The notes under the pieces were generated by a model that was not told the DNA's origin, made no database searches, and saw nothing but the letters and a program-made list of their open reading frames with translations. Shown piece by piece: positions 34,639 through 41,414 of a stretch of 47,043 nucleotides of DNA (its first letter is position 1; each line of letters begins with the position of its first letter). Both the position numbers and the translations under genes were made by a program. The stretch comes from an uncultured Collinsella sp. (lineage in GTDB: Bacteria > Actinomycetota > Coriobacteriia > Coriobacteriales > Coriobacteriaceae). The stretch covers positions 1 through 47,043 of the forward strand of contig CABSLA010000012.1 of assembly GCA_902478545.1 (NCBI GenBank), in the 5' to 3' direction.

Positions 34639-36515
34639 TTATCGCCACCCTCCTTGCGCTCGATCGTCACGGTCTTATCATTTGCCTTGAGCAGATACAG
34701 ATTGCCCGTAAGGTGCGTCAGTTCGCCACCCGTCACCGCACCCGGCTCGCCATTATTAACGCGGAACATGAGCCACGCCTCGTCGTGGAAATTGCCCAGG
34801 CTGAGCGTCCAGGCATCCGCACTGGTATCCACGTTCACCGTAACCGACGAAAAGCGCTGGATGGCACCGGAGCACTCCGACGCCGTCTGGTGCCGCAGGT
34901 CGGGCGCGGATTTGGTAAGCCACTCCAGGAAGTCGACCAGGCCGCCCTTGTAGACCTCCCAGCCCTCCTTGGCTCCGCGATCGGGGTCCAAAAGGTCGTC
35001 CGGGTGCATAAAGTGCGTGCTCACGTAGTGCATGTTGAGCTCGGACACGGCGGCCAGGCGCATATAGGAATCGTCGACCATGCCGCCCGAGACAATGCGC
35101 GGCTGCTCCACAATGCCGTCGCTCGCCACGCCAAACTCCTGCACGTACGGCAGGTCGGTACCGTCCTCAAAGTACGTACTGGCGATGGTCTTAATGCGCG
35201 GAACGTCGGTGCCGATGAGCTTGCGCGCTCGGGCCGAAAGGATATTCGACGGCGGTACGTAAACCGAGCCGTGAGCGTTGGGCAGGACCTCGTCCTGAAA
35301 CGCGATAAGTTCGTTGAGCGAAGCGACGAGCGTCTCTTTGTTCTTCCAGGTCTTGTAGACGTACAGCGTGCCGTAGTCGGTGTCCCAGAGCGCCAGAGGC
35401 TGATGGTTGTAGCCGTGAAAGCCCAGCTCTCCGCCCATCTGCAGCAGCATGCCGCCAAAATAGCGGAACTGCGTGGTATCGGGTTGGCGCGCGGGCTCGG
35501 TCTGGTTGACCGCGTCCTCGTAGTTTTCGATCATCACGCCGGTATAGCGAATGCCGTATTTTTGCGCGAGCTTTTGCAGATCGGGCCACCAGACCTTAGT
35601 GTAAAAATCCGCAATGGAAAGGCCGTAGTCACGCTTGATATAAGTACCATCGCCCGAGGGCACGGGGCTAGGAAAGTCGTCCAAATAGAACACGGCGCTG
35701 TTGATGACCGGATAGGCCGTGGCATCACCCAGCAGGCTGATCGCCGCGGCGTAAAAACCGCGCATGACCTTGTCATAGATACCGATATTGCACACCACGG
35801 TGCGCCCGCTACCGCAGTCATTGGACCAAATGAGCGGGGCGCCCGCATCGCCGGTCATAGCCCACACACGAGCCGTCTCGCGCAGCGATACCGAAAGCGA
35901 CGAATCAAAGGGGTCCGAGAGCTCGTAGCGCTCTCCCCCGCCCAGCATAAAGTCCTCACTCGGCACAATGCTTTCGGCTTTTACATAGTCATATCCGGCC
36001 GATTCAATGCCAAGCTTGGAGGCAATCACTTGCAGATAGCTCGAGTTATCCGGCGGCATGGCGAGCATAAGCGAACCGCCGGCACTCACCCAACTCATAA
36101 TGTCGCTCAGGTGCGTACTGAGCCCATCAAGCGACGGCATGAGCAAAATCACGCGATCGAAGGAGGTCAGCGAGGGAATGGCATCCGCGCCATCCAGGGC
36201 AAGGTCAACGTCGCGGTGCGCGATCTTCATGTCGAGCAGGATCTGGTCGAACTGCTCCTTTACGTCCTCGACGCCCGCTTGATCGGAATCGGTAATGACC
36301 AGGCACGTGGGCTTTTGGCCAAAGATTGCCGAGGAGGCAGGCACCGCATCGTTGGCGGCAAGCATCCCCAGCTTATGCTGACCCGCACTGTACTGCACGC
36401 CGGCACGTTCCACCAGCAGCACGGCGGCCATGGCAATAAAGACCGCCCACACCACGAGGAGTCCCATCCAACGAAAGCGGCCTGCACGGTCGCGGATATG
36501 CTGCACCATGCTCAT
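34635..36515 (-). CDS. pelA: PelA-type polysaccharide deacetylase (DUF2194)
   Basis: 626-residue membrane-anchored protein. One N-terminal membrane helix (about 15-35) is followed by a DUF2194-type domain and a CE4-like deacetylase domain. The metal and catalytic motifs appear as YLDDFPSPVPSG (Asp pair) and GFHGYNHQPL (His pair). A C-terminal beta-rich domain ends the protein. By analogy with Gram-positive pel loci it should partly deacetylate the polymer; the glycoside hydrolase domain of Pseudomonas PelA is absent. The ATG at 36515 overlaps the pelE stop (ATGA), which fixes the start over a longer frame to 36539. Confidence 0.85.
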   Translation of the reverse strand: MSMVQHIRDRAGRFRWMGLLVVWAVFIAMAAVLLVERAGVQYSAGQHKLGMLAANDAVPASSAIFGQKPTCLVITDSDQAGVEDVKEQFDQILLDMKIAHRDVDLALDGADAIPSLTSFDRVILLMPSLDGLSTHLSDIMSWVSAGGSLMLAMPPDNSSYLQVIASKLGIESAGYDYVKAESIVPSEDFMLGGGERYELSDPFDSSLSVSLRETARVWAMTGDAGAPLIWSNDCGSGRTVVCNIGIYDKVMRGFYAAAISLLGDATAYPVINSAVFYLDDFPSPVPSGDGTYIKRDYGLSIADFYTKVWWPDLQKLAQKYGIRYTGVMIENYEDAVNQTEPARQPDTTQFRYFGGMLLQMGGELGFHGYNHQPLALWDTDYGTLYVYKTWKNKETLVASLNELIAFQDEVLPNAHGSVYVPPSNILSARARKLIGTDVPRIKTIASTYFEDGTDLPYVQEFGVASDGIVEQPRIVSGGMVDDSYMRLAAVSELNMHYVSTHFMHPDDLLDPDRGAKEGWEVYKGGLVDFLEWLTKSAPDLRHQTASECSGAIQRFSSVTVNVDTSADAWTLSLGNFHDEAWLMFRVNNGEPGAVTGGELTHLTGNLYLLKANDKTVTIERKEGGDK

Positions 36516-37417
36516 CGGGCCTCCTCCCCGTCGCGCCAAAACGCCAGCTGCTCGCGGTTGTCGGCGCTCAAATACACATGTTGCTTGTCAATCGCGTCGA
36601 TCACACGGTGGACCTCTTCACCGTCGCGGCGCATCACGGCCAGGCGCAGGCAAAGCATCCAAACCTCCTGCTCGTCGGGCACGTCAAGCACCAGCTGGTC
36701 AGTCACGGCTTGCGCCTCGTCGATCTGTCCGACATCGGCCAGCGCCGACGCGTATCGAATGCGCAGCTCAAGGGTATCCTCGCGCTCGCAGCGACGCGCA
36801 AGCAGGCGCGCGTACTGTTGGCGCTGAATCTGAGCCACGCGCCCCTCGGCCAAGCCCGAGCCCAAGTATTCACCAAGAAAATCACAGTATTTGTTGAGGT
36901 TTTGCGCGCTCGGGTCCGTCTTAAAGGCACGCTCCAGCTGCTGCAGTTTAAGGTCGGACTCCTTGGAGATCTGCGCCACCGCCGTCGCGGCATAGTGAGC
37001 CACCTCAACGTCGTCGTTAAGCTTAGCCGCCTGCAGCTGCGCCAGGTACGCGTCGGGCTCCTCGGTGAGCATGGAGAGCATTAGGCGGCGCCGTTCTGCC
37101 GGGTCGTTGACGATGAGCGCCTCCTCGAGCGGCACTACGCCTGCATCGGCATCACGTTCGTGCACTAGGATGCTGCGATGCAGGTCGTCGTTGAAGCGCA
37201 GCGACTCCAGCGCAGACTCTTTCAGCCCCTCGCCAAACACCGCGCCGCGGACCGATAGCAGAACCACCAGCAACGGGCCCCACAGCGGCACCAGCACTAT
37301 CACAGCCAGCATATGCCCGCGCACAGGCAGCAGGCCCAACTTCATGAGCGTCCACAGCATCAGACAAACCAGCGCATGAATCAGCAGCAAGACGGCAGCA
37401 ACGACAAGCGAGATCAA
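36512..37417 (-). CDS. pelE: PelE-like membrane-TPR protein
   Basis: 301-residue protein with two N-terminal membrane helices (about 1-25 and 33-55) followed by a helical repeat region with TPR character (about 150-290). In Pel systems PelE has this layout and sits in the inner-membrane synthase complex with PelD, PelF and PelG. The assignment rests on layout and position between pelD-like and pelA-like genes rather than on a sharp sequence signature. The start codon is TTG (37417), overlapping the upstream stop (TTGA), with a GGGGGGTG site 5 bases before it. Confidence 0.8.
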   Translation of the reverse strand: MISLVVAAVLLLIHALVCLMLWTLMKLGLLPVRGHMLAVIVLVPLWGPLLVVLLSVRGAVFGEGLKESALESLRFNDDLHRSILVHERDADAGVVPLEEALIVNDPAERRRLMLSMLTEEPDAYLAQLQAAKLNDDVEVAHYAATAVAQISKESDLKLQQLERAFKTDPSAQNLNKYCDFLGEYLGSGLAEGRVAQIQRQQYARLLARRCEREDTLELRIRYASALADVGQIDEAQAVTDQLVLDVPDEQEVWMLCLRLAVMRRDGEEVHRVIDAIDKQHVYLSADNREQLAFWRDGEEAR

Positions 37418-38541
37418 GCGGCACCCCCCTCACCGTCACCGGTGTAAGAGATGTGCTGCAGCAGCTCCACGATGTCCTCGCCGTCGACGGGCTCCACCGC
37501 AATCTGCTTTGCGCTCAGGCGCTCGCGGATAATGGGCAGATCGCATGCCTTTGCCTGGCGCATAAGCAGGTAGAGCACGTCGCCGTCGACCAAGCCCGCC
37601 GCGTCGCTCTCGCGGATTGCCGACCCAATTGCGCCCACCAGCTCGCCGACAGGCTCCATGCCCGGTACCACGCGCAGGAGCAAAAAACTCCCCATCTTGC
37701 TATCTGCCAGCGTCTGCTCCGCCGCGAGCTCTTGGCCAAAGGCAGCCTGCTTGAGCACGCAAGTGCCGTCAACGCAGCGTTTATCCTGCGCCACCGCCTC
37801 ATAGTCAAAGGCACGGCCCAGCGCGCTTTCGACCAACCCGCACAAGATGCGGAACAGGTTTTGATAATAGAGGGTCATTTGGTTTTCGGCCGCACTACGC
37901 ACAAAGATCAACACAGCGGGTGCCCCGTCGCGCTCGATCGTGTATCCAAACATGGGAAGCCCCGGCGTCAGCTCGCGGTTCACCCACAGGTTCGAACGAC
38001 CCCCGTCGCCCAAAAGAGGTGCAAGCTGCTCAAGCGTGAGCGAGCGCGCGGCATCTTCGGCAATCGCGGGACTTGCTGCCACCAGGCGTGCAAATGCCCC
38101 GCCCGAAACATGGTAGATCGCCACCGAATCGTTCTCGAGGATCTCGCCCAAAAGCTCGCAGCACTTGCGATAGATGTCGCGTGGGTTGAATACGTCGAGC
38201 TCCTGCGTCACGGCAAAGATCTTGCCAAAGCTGTCGTGGCGACCCACGATCTGGCGCCTGTACGCGCGCTTGTCCTCGATCGCGTCGTGGTAGAGCTGCG
38301 TAAGGAACGTATTGCGGTTGCGCACGAGCTCGTTTTGATCGCGCTCCGCCCTAATGGCTTCGCTGTTGCGCAGCTGCACATAGCCGCACACGGCACCCAC
38401 CACAAAGTACGCAATAAACGGCAGCCATGTTGGACGGCTCGTAGAACAGGCCCTGGAAGGTATAGCCGTACTGAGTGAAGTAACTCGCGGCCAAACCCAC
38501 CGACGCCAACAGCGCCGCAACCAGGCCAAAGTCCAAGCCAT
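37414..38541 (-). CDS. pelD: C-terminal part of a frameshifted PelD-like protein (membrane plus GAF domains)
   Basis: This frame carries the second half of a PelD-like protein. Native sequence starts at LPFIAYFVVGAVCGYVQLRN near 38424; the residues before it are out of frame. It has the last membrane helix, a coiled segment (IRAERDQNELVRNRN), a GAF domain (LDVFNPRDIYRKCCELLG, then FGYTIERDGAPAVLIFVR) and a degenerate GGDEF-like C-terminal domain (SKMGSFLLLRVVPGMEP), as in PelD, the c-di-GMP-responsive subunit of Pel systems. Whether c-di-GMP binding residues remain is not clear. The 5' half is in another frame (see 38351-39553). It overlaps pelE by four bases. Confidence 0.75.
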   Translation of the reverse strand: MAWTLAWLRRCWRRWVWPRVTSLSTAIPSRACSTSRPTWLPFIAYFVVGAVCGYVQLRNSEAIRAERDQNELVRNRNTFLTQLYHDAIEDKRAYRRQIVGRHDSFGKIFAVTQELDVFNPRDIYRKCCELLGEILENDSVAIYHVSGGAFARLVAASPAIAEDAARSLTLEQLAPLLGDGGRSNLWVNRELTPGLPMFGYTIERDGAPAVLIFVRSAAENQMTLYYQNLFRILCGLVESALGRAFDYEAVAQDKRCVDGTCVLKQAAFGQELAAEQTLADSKMGSFLLLRVVPGMEPVGELVGAIGSAIRESDAAGLVDGDVLYLLMRQAKACDLPIIRERLSAKQIAVEPVDGEDIVELLQHISYTGDGEGGAA

Positions 38542-39553
38542 ACAGCGTGCCGATCAGCACCACGTAGAGCAGGCGATAATCGAGCACGTTGAGCTGGGCC
38601 GATTGGGAGAACAAATGCTCCAATACCTCGAACAGAACCCAGGCAACGCCCGTCTCTAGGCATTTAATAGGCAGCGTGCGCATCTGGATGCGGTCGATGG
38701 CGGCGCGCAGCGGGTTGATCTTTTTGATGCGTCCAGCGCCCCAGCGAGCTTGAATGGTCGAGAGATCGCGCAGCAAGTCATAGCGCTGAAACCAGCCATA
38801 GCGCACGCGAGCGACGTCGCTGGCGGGCAGGGCGTAGCCGGCAGAATCGCCATAGGCAACGGCAAGGCCGGGGAACAGCGCCTTGAGGGCGTCGCCCACC
38901 TCACCCGCCGTGTGATGGAAGGTATCGGCTACGTCGAGCGTCTCAAAGTTACCATCCCAGCTATCGAAGATACGGCGTACCAGCACCGCAAGCTCCTCGG
39001 CACACAGCAGGGGAAACGCCGCATCCTGCGCGCCCTGCAGAGCGACCGATCCGGTTGAGCACGCGTCGAACAGCGGCACCAAAAACGGGTCCTCCAGCGC
39101 GGCAGACGCGGTATACAGGAACGGCACGCGCAGAATCTTGGTCTGAACGCCCTCGCGAGCAGCGTAGTGGCAGCACAGGTCGTTGGCTGCGTGCGCGATA
39201 ATGCCCTTGCCCGTTCGCCCCGCGGCATCGGCGGCGCCCTCGGCACCCGCGGGCCCCGCTACATACAGCAGTTGGATCCGGCGACCCGCGCACGCACGAA
39301 AGACCGAGCGCAGCGTCTCGACATCGCCCACGGTATCGGTATGCGGGGTAAGGTAATTGGATAGGTAGACCACGCGGTCGAACTCGTAGGCCTGATCCAG
39401 GTGTTGCAGAAGCTCTTTCCACGAGGCATGGGGCGATGACTCGTCGCGGCGCGCTTCCGCGGCAGCGACGACCTGGACATGGTCCCCGGGGAACGCCTTG
39501 GCACAAAAGTCATCGTCAACATATGCGGTGTTGCCAACAACCAGCACCTCCAT
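38351..39553 (-). CDS. N-terminal part of a frameshifted PelD-like protein (epimerase-like plus membrane domains)
   Basis: First half of the same gene. Residues 1-290 resemble a degenerate NAD(P)-binding epimerase/SDR domain: MEVLVVGNTAYVDDDF, then VVYLSNYLTP, LLYVAGPAG and KILRVPFLYT, without a full GxxGxxG. Membrane helices follow near 300-370 (LLYVVLIGTLYGLDFGLVAA). The frame is true up to FYEPSNM, near 38426; the 25 residues after that are out of frame. One extra base at about 38425 (ATG-G-CTG) accounts for the break. A GGGGAGGGG site precedes the ATG, making this the first gene of the pel operon. Confidence 0.75.
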   Translation of the reverse strand: MEVLVVGNTAYVDDDFCAKAFPGDHVQVVAAAEARRDESSPHASWKELLQHLDQAYEFDRVVYLSNYLTPHTDTVGDVETLRSVFRACAGRRIQLLYVAGPAGAEGAADAAGRTGKGIIAHAANDLCCHYAAREGVQTKILRVPFLYTASAALEDPFLVPLFDACSTGSVALQGAQDAAFPLLCAEELAVLVRRIFDSWDGNFETLDVADTFHHTAGEVGDALKALFPGLAVAYGDSAGYALPASDVARVRYGWFQRYDLLRDLSTIQARWGAGRIKKINPLRAAIDRIQMRTLPIKCLETGVAWVLFEVLEHLFSQSAQLNVLDYRLLYVVLIGTLYGLDFGLVAALLASVGLAASYFTQYGYTFQGLFYEPSNMAAVYCVLCGGCRVRLCAAAQQRSH

Positions 39554-39597
39554 GGCGCACCCCTCCCCTAAAATCCACTTCGTTCATAGTCAAACAT

Positions 39598-39610
39598 GCG
39601 TATTTTACGC
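39598..39610 (-). promoter_or_regulatory. Small palindrome upstream of the pel operon
   Basis: GCGTA-TTT-TACGC lies just downstream of a TTGACA hexamer (minus strand, about 39611-39616). The TTGACA could be a -35 box, but no well-spaced -10 box was found. A possible regulator site. Confidence 0.35.
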
Positions 39611-39681
39611 TGTCAACGCGAGCTGGGGCGCCTTTAAGGTTGTTTTAAGAACTTTTTCAAAGGATGTGGGGACATCGAGAG

Positions 39682-40107
39682 CTAGATAGTGAATCCAATC
39701 TGTGGCAGATAAAGTGGCCCCCACACTCCACCAGCTGCGACATTTTCAATAAAGCCTCTTGCATAGGAATACAGGTCCTGCATACCGGTGCTAAGTGCTT
39801 CTCTGTCAAAAGCATCGTCATCTAAATTCGCAGGAGCGCGATATATGCCAGAAACGGATATTTCGGAACGGTAATAATGGCCCTCATCGCCAGGTAAAAG
39901 CTCAATAACTAAGTTGAGCTGACGAAACCTGACTCCGTTTTCGTCCGAGAATGCACTGGTAATAGCATTTCGGACGTTGCATTCAACGTCAGACTTATTG
40001 ATGCCCTTTTTCGGAGTCACTCCGCCATCAAATGAAAAACTGTCCACTTTTCTGGTCACGCACGTAATCAGCGGAGATTCAATGCGTTGCTTCTGTAACG
40101 ATTCCAT
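39682..40107 (-). CDS. SecB-like chaperone of a toxin-antitoxin-chaperone module (MqsC-like)
   Basis: 141-residue SecB-fold protein. The C-terminal half carries the SecB signature layout: LNLVIELLPGDE strand, then MQDLYSYARGFIENVAAGG followed by GPLYLPQIGF, comparable to the LFPYAR...GGFPPL...PVNF pattern of SecB. SecB-like proteins beside antitoxins act as dedicated chaperones that fold the antitoxin (TAC systems). The ATG follows the mqsA stop with no gap (TAGATG) and its ribosome binding site GGAG is inside mqsA, so the two are coupled. A general export role is unlikely in this setting. Confidence 0.82.
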   Translation of the reverse strand: MESLQKQRIESPLITCVTRKVDSFSFDGGVTPKKGINKSDVECNVRNAITSAFSDENGVRFRQLNLVIELLPGDEGHYYRSEISVSGIYRAPANLDDDAFDREALSTGMQDLYSYARGFIENVAAGGVWGPLYLPQIGFTI

Positions 40108-40620
40108 CTACATCTCCAATCGAAAGGCATTCTCATCTGCCAAAGGAGTCGAGTCCCTATAAGCTGGAGCCTCTCCTCCTGGTATCACCGAAAACCGCGA
40201 TGTGTTAAGTCCTGAGGTCGTCTCACCAGAAGAGAGACCCAGATATTTACGCGCCTCCGGGACATCTCGAATGAGCCTCATAAGATTATTTGCGGTAATA
40301 GATTGTTGCGATGCCCCGTTCTCCCAACGAGACGCCGTGGGTTTTGAAACCCCTAATAGCGACTCAAACTCATGCTGAGTCAAACCAAGATCAGAGCGCA
40401 AATCCTTTATATCCGAGGGAGATAAAAGTTCATGAGCCTTAGCATATTGGGAAGCCAGTGCATGGGCAAGCTTAGTCGCCTCTGTAGCAGTCATTTCATC
40501 GTTACCGCACTCGCAAACATAATGCTCAATTCCTTTTACGGTAATTTTCTCGCCACGGTAAATTTCAGTCATTGGCGCCGTGGTAAATTGCATTTCTTTG
40601 CCGCATTCCATGCAACGCAT
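40108..40620 (-). CDS. mqsA: MqsA-family antitoxin with C-terminal extension
   Basis: 170-residue antitoxin. The N-terminal zinc module has Cys3 and Cys6 (CMEC) and Cys36 and Cys38 (CECG). The middle has a Xre-type HTH, LRSDLGLTQHEFESLLGVSK followed by PTASRWENG, that should bind the operator. The last 40 or so residues are an extension not needed for an MqsA fold, in the position of the chaperone-addiction segment of TAC antitoxins; it ends ENAFRLEM. The ATG at 40620 has an AAAGGAGGAG site; the frame to 40647 overlaps mqsR and is less likely. The last Cys pair is C-x-C rather than the usual C-x2-C. Confidence 0.88.
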   Translation of the reverse strand: MRCMECGKEMQFTTAPMTEIYRGEKITVKGIEHYVCECGNDEMTATEATKLAHALASQYAKAHELLSPSDIKDLRSDLGLTQHEFESLLGVSKPTASRWENGASQQSITANNLMRLIRDVPEARKYLGLSSGETTSGLNTSRFSVIPGGEAPAYRDSTPLADENAFRLEM

Positions 40621-40630
40621 GACTCCTCCT

Positions 40631-40978
40631 TTAATGAATGTATCCATCGATGTTCGCAGACAAAACGTTTAAATGCGCATTGCCTTCGGAATCAATTGAA
40701 AACTTAACGTACCAATCCTCGCATTCAAAACCTCGGCACACGTAGACATCTGCGTAAACATCATGCAGAGGCCCATCCATATCGAGCGCGATGGATTTTC
40801 TAAAATCGTCAGGCTTCAGATAATCAAATAGGTCAGCAAGGAAATGATCGATGTCCAAATAACCAAACTGATTCATCAGGTGTCTGCGCACCCTACCATT
40901 TACAATCATCTTTCCCGAGCGAGCCAAAGACTTCGCTTCGTCAAGTGAATATGTCGGTCGGAGCTTGGTTCGATTCAT
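40631..40978 (-). CDS. mqsR: MqsR-family mRNA interferase toxin
   Basis: 115-residue RelE-fold endoribonuclease family toxin. The pattern MNRTKLRPTYSLDEAKSLA at the start, then YLDIDHFLADLFDYLKPDDF, then DVYVCRGFECEDWYVKFSI, matches MqsR (YLK-DF and WYVKF segments). MqsR cuts mRNA at GC-containing sites in characterised cases. The ATG at 40978 has AAGGGG 5 bases upstream. The toxin comes first, then antitoxin and chaperone, the usual mqsRA order. Confidence 0.88.
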   Translation of the reverse strand: MNRTKLRPTYSLDEAKSLARSGKMIVNGRVRRHLMNQFGYLDIDHFLADLFDYLKPDDFRKSIALDMDGPLHDVYADVYVCRGFECEDWYVKFSIDSEGNAHLNVLSANIDGYIH

Positions 40979-40990
40979 AACCACCCCTTA

Positions 40991-41007
40991 GTTAGCATAA
41001 TGCTAAC
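40991..41007. promoter_or_regulatory. Operator 1 of the mqsR operon
   Basis: GTTAGCAT-A-ATGCTAAC, a perfect 8-bp inverted repeat around one base. It begins 13 bases before the mqsR ATG and overlaps the -10 box edge. Confidence 0.8.
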
Positions 41008-41034
41008 TATATTCGTCTTGTTGCCAATTGGCAA
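41006..41034 (-). promoter_or_regulatory. Promoter of the mqsR-mqsA-SecB-like operon
   Basis: Minus-strand TATAGT (-10, 41006-41011) and TTGCCA (-35, about 41029-41034) at 18-base spacing. The -35 box lies inside operator 2. Confidence 0.65.
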
Positions 41035-41035
41035 C
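41020..41035. promoter_or_regulatory. Operator 2 of the mqsR operon
   Basis: GTTGCCAATTGGCAAC is a perfect 16-bp palindrome over the -35 box. Its sequence differs from operator 1 except for the outer GTT/AAC. Confidence 0.7.
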
Positions 41036-41097
41036 TCTATATAACGGTCCACGCCAGGCGCATTAACGCCCCTATTTTGCGTCTATCCGGAAGTGCG

Positions 41098-41138
41098 GGG
41101 CAAGACGGAGATCTGGGGGCCAGACCTCGGTCTTGCCC
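41098..41138. repeat. Strong hairpin element
   Basis: GGGCAAGAC...GTCTTGCCC outer arms with inner GAG-TCTGG/CCAGA-CTC pairing around GGG, giving a near-complete 41-base stem-loop. It has no T-run. It is the first of three hairpins in the gene-free stretch 41040-41414. Confidence 0.7.
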
Positions 41139-41289
41139 TTCCACGACCTGCGGTTTTGTCGTCACAATACGAGTTGTGCTCGGAGGTTTTCGATTTTTCC
41201 CAGCACATCCGAAATGCGAGGCCCTGCAAAGCATGTTCTAGCAACATTAGCGGCATCCGCGACAACATCCAGTTGTCGCGGAAACGTCA

Positions 41290-41327
41290 AAGGGCCGTTG
41301 TCGGAAACCGAACAACGGCCCTTCTTT
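41290..41327. terminator. Probable terminator downstream of the CBASS operon
   Basis: Perfect 12-bp stem AAGGGCCGTTGT/ACAACGGCCCTT (41290-41301 and 41312-41323) with a nested CGG-AAA-CCG. The T-rich side is better on the plus strand (CTTCTTTG). It is about 90 bases past the CD-NTase stop. Confidence 0.6.
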
Positions 41328-41414
41328 GTCTCCGCCTCACGCAAAGTGCACGACGACTGTATCACTGAGGACATCCTCTTCAACCAGATCAAAAAACGCA
41401 ATTCGTGCTTTGAG

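Larger units (their letters stand above)
41098..41327. other. Gene-free structured stretch, possible non-coding RNA or repeat element
   Basis: No convincing coding frame exists in 41040-41414. The stretch holds three hairpins: 41098-41138, CCGCGACAAC/GTTGTCGCGG at 41257-41281, and the terminator-like stem at 41290-41323. It lies between the mqsR promoter and the end of the CBASS operon. If transcribed on the plus strand, the last hairpin would end the RNA. It could equally be a mobile repeat. Confidence 0.4.

Noticed and set aside
38351..38541. Two separate overlapping genes for the epimerase-like and GAF parts
   Set aside because: The residues after FYEPSNM in one frame and before LPFIAYF in the other are not membrane-like, while joining them restores a continuous helix; a frameshift is simpler.
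39682..40107. General protein-export SecB
   Set aside because: The SecB-fold protein is coupled to an antitoxin gene and diverges in the N-terminal half; a dedicated TAC chaperone is the better reading.
41098..41327. Retron msr-msd RNA
   Set aside because: No reverse transcriptase gene lies nearby, and the outer inverted repeats expected of a retron RNA are absent.
41093..41368. 91-residue plus-strand frame and a 90-residue minus-strand frame in the gap after CBASS
   Set aside because: Both run through strong hairpins, lack ribosome binding sites and have no protein-like pattern.
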